DNA from: Rhodobiaceae bacterium
Lineage (GTDB): Bacteria; Pseudomonadota; Alphaproteobacteria; Rhizobiales; TMED25
Direction: 5' to 3'
Assembly (NCBI GenBank): GCA_002704755.1
Contig: PAHC01000011.1
Location: forward strand, 258,491-320,956
DNA: 62,466 nt
Part shown: positions 1 through 8,688 of the stretch, one piece after another
Layout: each line of letters opens with the position of its first letter
How positions within the stretch are numbered: position 1 is the first letter of the stretch
Program-made: the position numbers and the translations under genes
The notes under the pieces: model-generated
Told to the model about the DNA's origin: nothing
Databases searched by the model: none
Seen by the model: the letters and a program-made list of their open reading frames with translations, nothing else

Positions 1-250
1 ATTTTTTTATTATGTCTTTGAATGTTTCATTTACAGCTTTTGAATTACAAACATCCGTTATACATATGTCAGCGACCAACTGTTCATCCTCTATTTCAGA
101 TTTTACCCTTTTGATTTCTTGTTCATTTATATCTACTAAAATAACTTTGGCCGCCTGCCTGGCGAATTCCTTTGCTATTGCTTCGCCCAACCCTTGAGCT
201 GCACCAGTAATTACCGCTACTTTACTATGTAGTTTATTTTCTTCAGACAT
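1..250 (-). CDS. Short-chain dehydrogenase/reductase, N-terminal part (cut by window edge)
   Basis: Reading leftward from an ATG at 250, the first 83 codons begin MSEENKLHSKVAVITG and contain the nucleotide-binding motif TGAAQGLG (TGxxxGxG) of classical SDR enzymes, then a beta strand ending in an acidic residue (VILVDI) that usually favours NAD(H). The catalytic Tyr-Lys pair lies outside the window, so the substrate cannot be guessed. It is the last visible gene of a leftward group with the cupin and NIPSNAP genes, 16 bases downstream of the cupin stop. It is partial only because of the window edge; I see no frameshift. Confidence 0.85.
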   Translation of the reverse strand, partial: MSEENKLHSKVAVITGAAQGLGEAIAKEFARQAAKVILVDINEQEIKRVKSEIEDEQLVADICITDVCNSKAVNETFKDIIKK

Positions 251-266
251 ATTGATAGTAACAATT

Positions 267-596
267 TTATTTCTTAAATTCTATTTCAAGAGCAACAACG
301 TCTTCATTGCTTGTGTTTATCGCATTATGTTCTAATGGCGCCTTAACAAGAGAAGTGGTTTTTGGAATATAATTTATTTCTTTTGTTGTGCCATCTGGAA
401 ATTCAAACATTAATTTTCCTGTTGACAATTGAATTGGCATATAATCCATTTCATGCAAATGCCATCCTGTTTGTTCACCTGGTTTAAAAGTCCAATGAGT
501 TACAATAATCTCATCATTTTCTAGAACGATTTTATGGTCCGCAATTTTTCTTTCTGAAGAATGTTCTGCTGTTTTAGAGCCCAGCTTTGTTGACAT
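267..596 (-). CDS. Small cupin-domain protein
   Basis: A 109-residue single-domain protein. A hydrophobic-glycine pattern with GWHLHEMDYMPIQLSTG matches cupin motif 1 (spaced histidines around a beta turn), and HNAINTSNEDVVALEIEF resembles motif 2. Such small cupins usually bind one metal and can be isomerases, dioxygenases or sensors; the sequence does not say which. It lies between the SDR and NIPSNAP genes with short gaps (16 and 21 bases), so the three are probably co-transcribed from above 944. No signal peptide, so cytoplasmic. Confidence 0.75.
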   Translation of the reverse strand: MSTKLGSKTAEHSSERKIADHKIVLENDEIIVTHWTFKPGEQTGWHLHEMDYMPIQLSTGKLMFEFPDGTTKEINYIPKTTSLVKAPLEHNAINTSNEDVVALEIEFKK

Positions 597-617
597 TTAT
601 TCCTCCATTTAATTATA

Positions 618-944
618 TTATTTTAATTTTGAAAATTTTGTAGGTTGCAAAATCTGGTTTGAATATGAAGATACGAGTGGTCCATCAGGTTCTGTTGCTG
701 CTCTCGCTTTAATCCATTCTGGGTCTGCTTGGAATGCATTCCATTTTTCTTCACGCTCAGCAAGTGAGTTCCATTCAAGCAAATAAGTAACATCCATATT
801 CGACTGCCCAATAAGAGTAGTCCAGAAACCAACTGATTTAATTCCATATTTTTCCCAAAAACCGAAAACAACATTCTCAAATCTGTCCAAGACCTTTGGT
901 AATTTTCCTGGTGTACAATGATATACCCTAATCTCATAAATCAT
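618..944 (-). CDS. NIPSNAP family protein
   Basis: A 108-residue protein starting MIYEIRVYHCTPGK, with a central GFWTTLIGQ and LLEWNSLAEREEKWNAF, the pattern of the NIPSNAP family (dimeric alpha-beta barrel fold). Bacterial members often sit in catabolic operons but have no agreed reaction. It is the first gene of the leftward group NIPSNAP-cupin-SDR. An AGGGA stretch lies about nine bases before the ATG. A second reading frame over the same bases has no family resemblance and was discarded. Confidence 0.8.
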   Translation of the reverse strand: MIYEIRVYHCTPGKLPKVLDRFENVVFGFWEKYGIKSVGFWTTLIGQSNMDVTYLLEWNSLAEREEKWNAFQADPEWIKARAATEPDGPLVSSYSNQILQPTKFSKLK

Positions 945-1018
945 ATTTCTTATCCCTTTTTTTATTTAATATAACGTTTTAATTATAAGCTATAAATTCT
1001 ACTCTTACACTTAATTTA

Positions 1019-1597
1019 TTAAATACCCATCCACATGGATTTAATTTCTTCAGCTTGAATGGGAGTGATAGGTCCGAGATACTTCTTTACAATATTACCT
1101 TCTCTCCCAACAATAATAGTTTCTGGCACACCAAATATTCCCAATGTCACTGCAGACACTCCATCCAAATCAAAGCCTATACCTGAATATGGGTTTCCTA
1201 ATTCTTTCAAAAAACTATCAGCATTTTCATATTTATCTCTGTAATTAATCCCATATATTGGAATAGATAAATCACTAAGTTCCATCAAATACTCATGTTC
1301 AGCTCTACAAGGAGTACACCAAGATGCCCAAATATTAACTAAAGAAATTTCATTTTTTTGAAAATCAATATTACCAAAACCTGAATATATTGTTCCATCT
1401 AGCTCTACATCTTGATATTCAATTTTAGGGAAAGCTTTCCCTGTAAAAACTGAGCTATTCTTCTGGATAAGATTATTATTATCTCTCTGCAAACTATCAT
1501 AAAAAAAATAGATAAGTATAAGAAATAAGAATAATGGGATTAAATAGAAGAAATTCTTTTTATTTCCTTTTTTCACGCCTCTCCCTTCCACTATCAT
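1019..1597 (-). CDS. ccmG: Thiol:disulfide interchange protein CcmG (DsbE)
   Basis: A membrane-anchored thioredoxin-like protein of 192 residues that keeps apocytochrome c thiols reduced for haem attachment in the periplasm. A single transmembrane helix lies at about 16-34, after a basic N terminus. The redox motif WCTPC has its cysteines at 94 and 97, and FGVPETIIV supplies the conserved cis-Pro loop with the GVP of the CcmG subfamily. The ATG at 1597 lies inside ccmD; an in-frame GTG seven codons later is an alternative start. It is the last gene of ccmABCDG. Confidence 0.93.
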   Translation of the reverse strand: MIVEGRGVKKGNKKNFFYLIPLFLFLILIYFFYDSLQRDNNNLIQKNSSVFTGKAFPKIEYQDVELDGTIYSGFGNIDFQKNEISLVNIWASWCTPCRAEHEYLMELSDLSIPIYGINYRDKYENADSFLKELGNPYSGIGFDLDGVSAVTLGIFGVPETIIVGREGNIVKKYLGPITPIQAEEIKSMWMGI

Positions 1598-1709
1598 TCA
1601 TTGAGTTAATCTTTTTGAGTCTTTTATTCAAATGAATATGATAAATTGATATAAGAATAATTGCAGTACAGTATGAAAATAAAATAAAATATAGATAGTA
1701 ATTTTCCAT
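1560..1709 (-). CDS. ccmD: Haem exporter protein CcmD (49 aa)
   Basis: A 49-codon gene starting MENYYLYFILFSYCT. It has one transmembrane helix (about residues 4-24) followed by a very basic tail ending RERREKRK. This is the size and topology of CcmD, which links the CcmABC complex to CcmE. Its position between ccmC and ccmG, and its 38-base overlap with ccmG, are typical of the family. The primary sequence of CcmD is poorly conserved, so the call rests on topology and place. Confidence 0.85.
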   Translation of the reverse strand: MENYYLYFILFSYCTAIILISIYHIHLNKRLKKINSMNDSGRERREKRK

Positions 1710-1726
1710 CAATTATATCTAACCTC

Positions 1727-2443
1727 TTAATTTGCTTTGGATTGTCTGAATTTGTTTTCAAGCAGTTCAATCTTTATAGACAACAATAAGTAATATAAGA
1801 ATAAGAATATAAAACCAAGAAAAACAATCAATAATGGATATAACATACTCGTATGTATTGTGGGACCATCAAGTCTTAATACACTTGCTGGCTGATGTAA
1901 TGTATTCCACCAATCAACTGAAAATTTAATTATTGGAATATTAATAAGTCCTAGTATTGAGTAAACCGCAGCAATTTTTGAGTATTTATTTTCACCATTT
2001 TCCATCCTGTAAATCAATATTAAGCCGAGATAAATAAACAACAGCACCAACATGGATGTTAAACGTGCATCCCAAACCCACCATACACCCCACATTGGCC
2101 TTCCCCAAAATATGCCAGATATAAGAACAATAAGTGTAAAAATCAATCCTAAAGGTGCAGATGCTTTTGCAATTATTGAAGCCGTTGGTATTTTTCTTAT
2201 CAAAAATAATAAATTTGCAATAGCAATTGAGGTATAAATTCCCATACTCAACCAAGCAGATGGAACATGAATATACATAATTTTTACCATGATGCCCTGC
2301 TGGTAATCATTTGGTGATATAAAGAAAACATAATAAAAACCAAATGCAAGGAAAAGACAACCTAGAATAAATATGTACAAAACAAACTTATTGATTAGAT
2401 TTAGTAGTCGATTTGGATTAAAAACTTTCAAATTAAACCTCAA
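1727..2443 (-). CDS. ccmC: Haem exporter protein CcmC
   Basis: A 238-residue membrane protein with about six transmembrane helices. It carries the tryptophan-rich haem-handling motif WGVWWVWD (118-125) and conserved histidines in YIHVPSAW (His59) and WWNTLHQPAS, facing the periplasm. CcmC presents haem to the chaperone CcmE. The length matches the family. It overlaps ccmB by four bases, which suggests translational coupling. Confidence 0.95.
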   Translation of the reverse strand: MRFNLKVFNPNRLLNLINKFVLYIFILGCLFLAFGFYYVFFISPNDYQQGIMVKIMYIHVPSAWLSMGIYTSIAIANLLFLIRKIPTASIIAKASAPLGLIFTLIVLISGIFWGRPMWGVWWVWDARLTSMLVLLFIYLGLILIYRMENGENKYSKIAAVYSILGLINIPIIKFSVDWWNTLHQPASVLRLDGPTIHTSMLYPLLIVFLGFIFLFLYYLLLSIKIELLENKFRQSKAN

Positions 2444-3123
2444 TCAGAATTAACTTTTAGTACATATATCAATAAATATGGCACAAATACAATTGCGAAG
2501 ATTGATGCAGAAGTTAAAAGCATAAGTGATCTAGAAAAACTAAAATTCATAATATCATTTTCAATAAAAGGTAAAGTACCAAAAATTAATATGGGAATAT
2601 AAAATGGTATTATCAATATTGTTATTAGTAAGCTAGGATTTGATACACGCAATGCCATTGCAGAGCCCATAGAAGCGATCAAAATCATAAAGGGACTACT
2701 TATAATTATCATTAAAATTATTTGCTTAATATTACCTAATGGTAGATTTAAAATAATCCCCCCAAGTGGTAAAAAAATCACTAAGGGTAGAACTACAATT
2801 AGCCAGAAGCTGATGATCTTACTAATAATGGCTAACTCGGGTAATTCAGACTCGATTAAAATTAAATCCAAAGAACCATCCTTAAAATCATTCTCAAAAA
2901 CAATACTTATATTTAATAAAATCGACAAAAAAAATGCAATCCAGAGTAACCCAGGGGATATTGATTCAAGTACTTTGATATCTGGTCCTATCCCAATTGG
3001 AAGTATGGAGGTCACAACAAGAAAAAAAATAATGGCTATTAATATTGATGATTTATTTCTAAAGTAAATATGGAGATCTCTTTTTATTATTGGGACTATA
3101 TGGTTCATATTTTTAATTGCCAA
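2440..3123 (-). CDS. ccmB: Haem exporter protein CcmB
   Basis: A 227-residue integral membrane protein with six predicted helices. Its N terminus, KRDLHIYFRNKSS, and the region FKDGSLDLILIESE are characteristic of CcmB, the permease partner of the CcmA ATPase. It overlaps ccmA by 11 bases and ccmC by four. An internal ATG five codons in (MNHIVP) is an alternative start. With CcmA and CcmC it forms the complex that releases holo-CcmE. Confidence 0.93.
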   Translation of the reverse strand: MAIKNMNHIVPIIKRDLHIYFRNKSSILIAIIFFLVVTSILPIGIGPDIKVLESISPGLLWIAFFLSILLNISIVFENDFKDGSLDLILIESELPELAIISKIISFWLIVVLPLVIFLPLGGIILNLPLGNIKQIILMIIISSPFMILIASMGSAMALRVSNPSLLITILIIPFYIPILIFGTLPFIENDIMNFSFSRSLMLLTSASIFAIVFVPYLLIYVLKVNSD

Positions 3124-3715
3124 GAGTAATGATTTGTTCTTTTGAAAAAATTGATTTTGTATGTGAGGTAACTAAAACCAAATTATCTGCTGATATACGA
3201 TCCGAAATAAGTTTTTTAATTGTTTCTGTTGAGTCCATATCGAGATTAGACAGAGGTTCATCTAATAACCAAATTGGTTTGTTTGATAAAAGCACCCTCA
3301 TGAAGGCAAGCTTCTTCTTTTGTCCCTGAGATAACTCTGATACATTCAAATATCTTAATCTGTCTATTTCTAAGAGTCGAAAATTATTTTCATCCAAAGT
3401 ATTTTGATAAAAATCACTCCAAAAAGAAATATTTTGTTCAACTGTTAGTTCTTCTTTTAAAACTAATTTATGGCCAAGATACGCAATCATTCCTTTTGGT
3501 GCGAAAATTGAACCATTTTTATCTGAAAATAAAATATCACCTTCATCACACCTTTCTATCCCTGCGATCAACTTTAACAAAGTCGACTTTCCTGTTCCAT
3601 TCTTACCAAAAAGAACTGTTATTTTATCAGCTGAAAGATCAATGTTAGTATCTTCAAAAACTTTTTTTTCTCCATAAGAAAAATTCAAACCTTGTATGTG
3701 TAATTTCATAAGCAT
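3113..3715 (-). CDS. ccmA: Haem exporter ATP-binding protein CcmA
   Basis: A 200-residue ABC ATPase. It has Walker A GKNGTGKST (37-45), an ABC signature LSQGQ (128-132), Walker B IWLLDE (148-153) and the switch histidine in TSHTKS. The short length and place before ccmB identify it as CcmA. Two ATGs six bases apart (3715 and 3709) could both start it, and neither has a clear Shine-Dalgarno. It is the first gene of the leftward ccmABCDG operon and is divergent from acnB across 138 bases. Confidence 0.94.
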   Translation of the reverse strand: MLMKLHIQGLNFSYGEKKVFEDTNIDLSADKITVLFGKNGTGKSTLLKLIAGIERCDEGDILFSDKNGSIFAPKGMIAYLGHKLVLKEELTVEQNISFWSDFYQNTLDENNFRLLEIDRLRYLNVSELSQGQKKKLAFMRVLLSNKPIWLLDEPLSNLDMDSTETIKKLISDRISADNLVLVTSHTKSIFSKEQIITLGN

Positions 3716-3719
3716 AAAA

Positions 3720-3748
3720 TTGTGTTTGTTTATTTATAATTATATAGA
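3720..3748 (+). promoter_or_regulatory. Possible sigma-70 promoter for acnB
   Basis: TTGTGT at 3720-3725, a 17-base spacer, then TATAGA at 3743-3748. This predicts a leader of about 100 bases before acnB. The surrounding DNA is so AT-rich that chance matches are common, so the call is weak. Confidence 0.3.
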
Positions 3749-3842
3749 TAACATTAAATACTTACACGATCAAAATATACTTGAATGTCTTTTCTATCAT
3801 GGTAAAACAATATAAAAATTTAGGTTAATTAGAAGATAAAAA

Positions 3843-3857
3843 ATGAGCAAAAAATGA
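3843..3857 (+). CDS. Possible four-codon leader ORF overlapping the acnB start
   Basis: ATG AGC AAA AAA TGA encodes MSKK. Its stop overlaps the acnB start as ATGA. The purine-rich GAAG at 3832-3835 is seven bases from this ATG, a normal Shine-Dalgarno spacing, but 18 bases from the acnB ATG. Ribosomes could therefore start here and restart on acnB, or slip -1 on the A-run at 3849-3854 into the acnB frame. Nothing in the sequence proves it is translated. Confidence 0.35.
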   Translation: MSKK

Positions 3858-6646
3858 GTGCATATGAAAATTATTTAAAAGATATAGGGACACGAAAAAA
3901 AGAGGGTCTTAATCCAAAACCAATTGAAGATAGTCAAACAGTTATAGAACTAATTAGCCACATAAAACAAAATACTAATCATAAAAAAGATTGCTTAAAT
4001 CATCTAATTTACAATACGTTGCCGGGTACAACTGGTGCAGCAAAAGAGAAAGCAAAGTTTCTAAAAGAAATCATATTGGGCTCACTTCAGATTCCAGAAA
4101 TAGATAATAAATTTGCTTTTGAATTATTATCTCATATGAAAGGTGGCCCATCCATCAAAGTCCTAATTGATCTTGCATTAAGTAACAATGAAGAGACAGC
4201 TCATCAGTCCAGTAATATTCTCAAAAGTCAGGTGTTTTTATATGATGCAGATATAGAGAGACTCAAACAAGCTTATGAAAATGGTAATAAAATTGCAACA
4301 GATATCCTACAAAGCTATGCCCATGCTGAGTTCTTCACAAACCTTCCTGATGTTGAAGAAGGAATAGACGTGGTAACCTACATTGCTGCAGAGGGTGATA
4401 TTTCAACGGATCTACTCTCTCCTGGAAATCAGGCCCATTCAAGAGCAGATAGAGAATTACATGGAAAATGTTTTATTTCTGATGAGGCACAATCTAAAAT
4501 TCTTGAACTAAAAAACAAACACCCAGACAAACGAATTATGCTCATAGCCGAAAAGGGTACTATGGGAGTTGGTTCATCTCGCATGTCTGGTGTGAATAAT
4601 GCAGCCTTATGGACTGGGAAAAAAGCAAGCCCATATGTGCCATTTGTAAATTTTGCACCTATCGTTGCAGGTTCATACGGAATCTCACCAATATTTCAAA
4701 CAACTGTTGAGGTTACTGGTGGCATCGGTATCAACTTAAAGAATTGGATTAAGGCTCTTGATAATAATGGACATCCAATATTAAACAATGACGGAAACCC
4801 TGTTCTCACACAAACTTACACAGTTGATACTGGTACTGTACTAAAAATTAATACAAAAACAAAGAAACTCTATAATGAAACAGGTCAAAAAGAATTAGTT
4901 GATATATCATCTGCATTTACACAACAGAATCTCGATTTTATCAGAGCAGGTGGCTCATATGCAGTTGTATTTGGGAAAAAACTTCAAAATCTTGCATGTC
5001 AGATCTTAAAAATTAGTTTGAATTCACCCTATGCAGAAACAAATATTGTATCAATTCCAAATCAAGGAATGACTGCAGTAGAGAAAATATTTAACGCTAA
5101 TGCAATTGGTGTTGATGATAAAATTACCCTACATGCAGGTTCTGATGTGAGGGTGAAGGTAAATATAGTTGGTTCGCAAGATACTACTGGTCCAATGACC
5201 GTACAAGAATTAGAAGCAATGGCAGCAACAACTATTGCGCCTACCATAGATGGCGCATATCAATCAGGATGCCATACAGCATCAGTTTGGGACCTAAAAG
5301 CCCAACAAAACACTCCAAAATTAATGAAATTTATGAATCAATTTGGGCTCATTACAGGCCGTGATCCAAAAGATAATTATCACCCCATGACTGATGTTAT
5401 TCACAAAGTTCTTAACGACATAACCGTTGATGATTGGTCAATAATTATAGGAGGTGACTCTCATACAAGAATGTCAAAAGGTGTCGCTTTTGGTGCTGAC
5501 TCAGGAACGGTAGCCCTTGCATTAGCAACTGGTGAAGCTTCAATGCCTATCCCAGAGTCAGTTAAAGTTACTTTCAAAGGTAAAATGGAAAGCCATATGG
5601 ATTTTAGAGATGTTGTTCACGCAACACAAGCTCAAATGCTTGAGCAATTTGATGAAAATGTGTTCCAAGGTAGAATAATTGAGGTACATATTGGTACACT
5701 ACTTGCAGATCAGGCATTTACATTTACAGATTGGTCTGCAGAAATGAAAGCAAAAGCTGCAATTTGTATTTCAAATGATGAAACCTTAATTGAGTCACTT
5801 CAAATAGCAATATCTAGAATAAAAACTATGATTGAGAAAGGTATGGATAACTCAAGTGGCATGCTCAATAATCTAGTTAACATTGCTACCAAAAGAATTA
5901 ATCAAATAAAAACAAATGAAAAACCAACATTAAAGCCTGATACAAATGCAAAATATTACGCAGAAGTAGTTGTTGATCTTGACAAAATAGTTGAACCAAT
6001 GATCGCGGACCCAGATGTTGAAAATATCGATATATCAAAGAGATATACTCACGATACAATCAGACCGATTTCTTATTATAAAGCTGAAAAGAAGGTAGAC
6101 CTTGGATTTGTTGGATCTTGCATGGTTCATAAGGGCGATCTTAAAATTGTAGCAAAAATGCTAAGGAATCTTGAAAAAGCTGAGGGTGGAGTTAAATTTA
6201 ACGCACCACTAGTTGTTACGGCGCCGACATACAATATTATAGATGAGCTAACTGAAGAAGGTGATTGGGAGATTCTGCAAAAATACTCAGGATTTGAATT
6301 TGATGATACAAATCCAAAGAATACAGCGCGTACAGAATACAAAAATATACTTTATTTAGAGAGGCCAGGTTGTAATTTATGTATGGGTAACCAAGAAAAA
6401 GCTGAGAAAGGCGATACTGTCCTTGCAACATCAACAAGGTTGTTCAAAGGTCGTGTTGTAGAAGACTCAAATGCCAAAAAGGGTGAGTCACTATTAGCCT
6501 CTACTCCAGTTGTTGTATTATCAGCAATCTTAGGAAGAACTCCGACATTTGCTGAATACAAATCCGCAGTTGTTGGCATTGATTTAACCAAGTTTATACC
6601 TCCAAAATCAGGGGATATTAGAGACTCCCTATCAATTCATTATTAA
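3854..6646 (+). CDS. acnB: Aconitate hydratase B (bifunctional aconitase/2-methylisocitrate dehydratase)
   Basis: Interconverts citrate and isocitrate in the TCA cycle using a [4Fe-4S] cluster. The 930 residues start MSAYENYLKDIGTRK, with an N-terminal HEAT-like region as in AcnB. The three cluster cysteines are visible: Cys756 in GSCMVHKG, and Cys840 and Cys843 in PGCNLCMGNQ. This arrangement distinguishes AcnB from AcnA. It is somewhat longer than the E. coli enzyme (about 865). It is divergent from ccmABCDG, a place where several Alphaproteobacteria carry acnA instead. It converges on htpG with a 33-base gap and no clear terminator. Confidence 0.96.
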   Translation: MSAYENYLKDIGTRKKEGLNPKPIEDSQTVIELISHIKQNTNHKKDCLNHLIYNTLPGTTGAAKEKAKFLKEIILGSLQIPEIDNKFAFELLSHMKGGPSIKVLIDLALSNNEETAHQSSNILKSQVFLYDADIERLKQAYENGNKIATDILQSYAHAEFFTNLPDVEEGIDVVTYIAAEGDISTDLLSPGNQAHSRADRELHGKCFISDEAQSKILELKNKHPDKRIMLIAEKGTMGVGSSRMSGVNNAALWTGKKASPYVPFVNFAPIVAGSYGISPIFQTTVEVTGGIGINLKNWIKALDNNGHPILNNDGNPVLTQTYTVDTGTVLKINTKTKKLYNETGQKELVDISSAFTQQNLDFIRAGGSYAVVFGKKLQNLACQILKISLNSPYAETNIVSIPNQGMTAVEKIFNANAIGVDDKITLHAGSDVRVKVNIVGSQDTTGPMTVQELEAMAATTIAPTIDGAYQSGCHTASVWDLKAQQNTPKLMKFMNQFGLITGRDPKDNYHPMTDVIHKVLNDITVDDWSIIIGGDSHTRMSKGVAFGADSGTVALALATGEASMPIPESVKVTFKGKMESHMDFRDVVHATQAQMLEQFDENVFQGRIIEVHIGTLLADQAFTFTDWSAEMKAKAAICISNDETLIESLQIAISRIKTMIEKGMDNSSGMLNNLVNIATKRINQIKTNEKPTLKPDTNAKYYAEVVVDLDKIVEPMIADPDVENIDISKRYTHDTIRPISYYKAEKKVDLGFVGSCMVHKGDLKIVAKMLRNLEKAEGGVKFNAPLVVTAPTYNIIDELTEEGDWEILQKYSGFEFDDTNPKNTARTEYKNILYLERPGCNLCMGNQEKAEKGDTVLATSTRLFKGRVVEDSNAKKGESLLASTPVVVLSAILGRTPTFAEYKSAVVGIDLTKFIPPKSGDIRDSLSIHY

Positions 6647-6679
6647 ATATGGCATTTTGAGTTATAAGCGATCGAATCC

Positions 6680-8542
6680 TTAATTTACATTATTCAATAA
6701 CTCAAGTATGTCTTTTCCGAATGTTTTTATATTATGGGGTTTCTCACCATCCATAATTAAAGCATAATCCAGTAGCACCCTTACTAAGGTTTCTACTTGT
6801 TTAGATTTATTATTTTTTGCTTTCTTCTGGATTAACCCGAAGATAGGGTGATTTGGATTAATTTCTAGTACAGGTTTACTTACTTGAAATCCTTGGCGCT
6901 CATTTAGTATCTTTTGCATCGTCTTATCATAGCCATTATCTGCAATTGCAATGCAAGCTGGACTATCAACCAGACTCGCATTACTCCTTACTTCACTTAC
7001 ATTATCTACTAAAATCTTTGATATTAGTGGCAGCAGATCGGATACATTAGAGCTGTTATCCTTTTTATTATTTCTTTTATGAGATTTATCGGTGATATCT
7101 ATATCAGCTATTTCATCTTTTGCATGAGCTACATGCTTTAATTCATAATTTTCATATAAATTTTGAACTGTAGTCCAAAAACTATCCACTGGATCAGTAA
7201 GAATTATTACTTCAACATCTCTCGCCTTAAAGCCTTCCAATATTGGGTTAGCAATCGCGGATTCAAAATCATCTGCAGTCATATAATAAATAGATTTCTG
7301 ACCCTCTTTAAGATCTTTGATATATTGATCAAGTGACCTTAATTCTTCATCAGATTTTGTAGAATTAAATCTAAATAATTTTAGTAGCTCGCTCTTTTTT
7401 TCAAAATCTTCATAAATACCTTCTTTTATGACAGCACCGAATGTCCTCCATAAGGTTTCATAAGTTTCATTTTCATCCTTAGCCATTTTTGTAAGCGTAG
7501 AAATAATTCTGTTTTTTACAGCATTTTTTATTGATAATAGTATATGGTTTTCTTGAAGTACTTCTCGACTTACTGTAAGAGGAATATCTGCACAATCAAT
7601 TACACCGCTTACAAATCTAAAATATGCTGGAATAACCTCGGTATCTTCACTGATTAATACTCTTTTTACGTAGAGCTTTAACTTAGCTTTTCTTTGTTGA
7701 TCAAATAAGTCAAATGGTCTGGCTGAAGGTATATATAATAGAACATTATACTCATATCTACCCTCAGCTTTGTAATGTATTGTTGATAATGGTTTGTCAA
7801 AATTGTGACTTATAAGATTATAATGTTCCTGATATTGCTGCTCTGTAACGTCTGTCTTTGCCTTCATCCAGATTGCGCTTGCTGAATTAATTTGTTCATC
7901 TGGGCTACTATCACGTTCAATAATGAAAATTGGGAAGTTTATATTATCTGAGTATTTTGTTATAATACTTTTCAAATTGACATATTCTAGAAAATCTTTT
8001 GATTCCTCATTTATCTCAATGATAATACTTGTACCAATAGGATGCTCATTTGTGTATTTTTCGATTGAATAGGATCCTGTTCCATCGGATGCCCATAAAT
8101 TAACCTCTTCAGAGTCATACTTCCTAGAAATCACTTTTACATTGTTGGATACAATGAAGGCAGAATAAAAACCAATACCAAATTGACCAATTTGCATAGT
8201 ACTACTTTTATCTTCAGATAAACTTTCAATAAAAGATTTTGTTCCTGATTTTGCGATGGTTCCAAGATTTTCCTCTAACTCTTCAGATGTCATCCCAATC
8301 CCATTATCAGAGATAGTAATGGATTTAGCTTTTTCATCAATTTTGATATTTATTTTTAAATCTTCAGTTTTGAGGTCTGACTGTTTTGCTGCTAGATATC
8401 TTAATTTATCACAGGCATCAGATGCATTTGATATTAGCTCACGAAGAAATATTTCTTTATTTGAATATATAGAATGGGTGAGAATCTGAAGTAATCTACT
8501 TACCTCAGCTGTGAATTCTTTTTTTACCGGTTTTTTTGCCAT
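6680..8542 (-). CDS. htpG: Chaperone protein HtpG (Hsp90)
   Basis: A cytoplasmic ATP-dependent chaperone of 620 residues, the usual length. The N-terminal GHKL ATPase is clear: LRELISNASDACDKLR, SDNGIGM, and GQFGIGFYSAF near residue 120. A middle domain and a C-terminal dimerisation domain follow. I start at the ATG at 8542 (MAKKPVKKEF) because GAGGGA lies just before it; an upstream in-frame TTG at 8554 contains that site and is less likely. A sigma-32-like promoter lies about 50 bases upstream. Confidence 0.97.
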   Translation of the reverse strand: MAKKPVKKEFTAEVSRLLQILTHSIYSNKEIFLRELISNASDACDKLRYLAAKQSDLKTEDLKINIKIDEKAKSITISDNGIGMTSEELEENLGTIAKSGTKSFIESLSEDKSSTMQIGQFGIGFYSAFIVSNNVKVISRKYDSEEVNLWASDGTGSYSIEKYTNEHPIGTSIIIEINEESKDFLEYVNLKSIITKYSDNINFPIFIIERDSSPDEQINSASAIWMKAKTDVTEQQYQEHYNLISHNFDKPLSTIHYKAEGRYEYNVLLYIPSARPFDLFDQQRKAKLKLYVKRVLISEDTEVIPAYFRFVSGVIDCADIPLTVSREVLQENHILLSIKNAVKNRIISTLTKMAKDENETYETLWRTFGAVIKEGIYEDFEKKSELLKLFRFNSTKSDEELRSLDQYIKDLKEGQKSIYYMTADDFESAIANPILEGFKARDVEVIILTDPVDSFWTTVQNLYENYELKHVAHAKDEIADIDITDKSHKRNNKKDNSSNVSDLLPLISKILVDNVSEVRSNASLVDSPACIAIADNGYDKTMQKILNERQGFQVSKPVLEINPNHPIFGLIQKKAKNNKSKQVETLVRVLLDYALIMDGEKPHNIKTFGKDILELLNNVN

Positions 8543-8591
8543 TTTTTCCCTCAAAAGTTCCCTATTTATTAATTTAGTAATGTTTCTATTT

Positions 8592-8620
8592 ATATGGGTA
8601 ATGATAATTTATTTTCCAAC
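8592..8620 (-). promoter_or_regulatory. Likely RpoH (sigma-32) heat-shock promoter of htpG
   Basis: On the minus strand GTTGGAAA (8620-8613) is followed after 14 bases by CCCATAT (8598-8592). This resembles the sigma-32 pattern CTTGAAA-N13-17-CCCATNT. The -10 is an exact match and the -35 is partial. The position about 50 bases upstream of the htpG ATG fits a heat-shock gene. Confidence 0.55.
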
Positions 8621-8688
8621 AGATTATCTTTCTCATAGTGATTTTTTTTATGTATGCTAAACTTAAAATAGCAATATAAATTGGTTCG

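Noticed and set aside
970..998. A CGTTATA box upstream of the NIPSNAP gene, resembling the ECF -10.
   Set aside because: The sequence 17 bases upstream is AATTT, which does not resemble TGATC, and neighbouring spacings do not help. A perfect TATAAT nearby is an equally good explanation.
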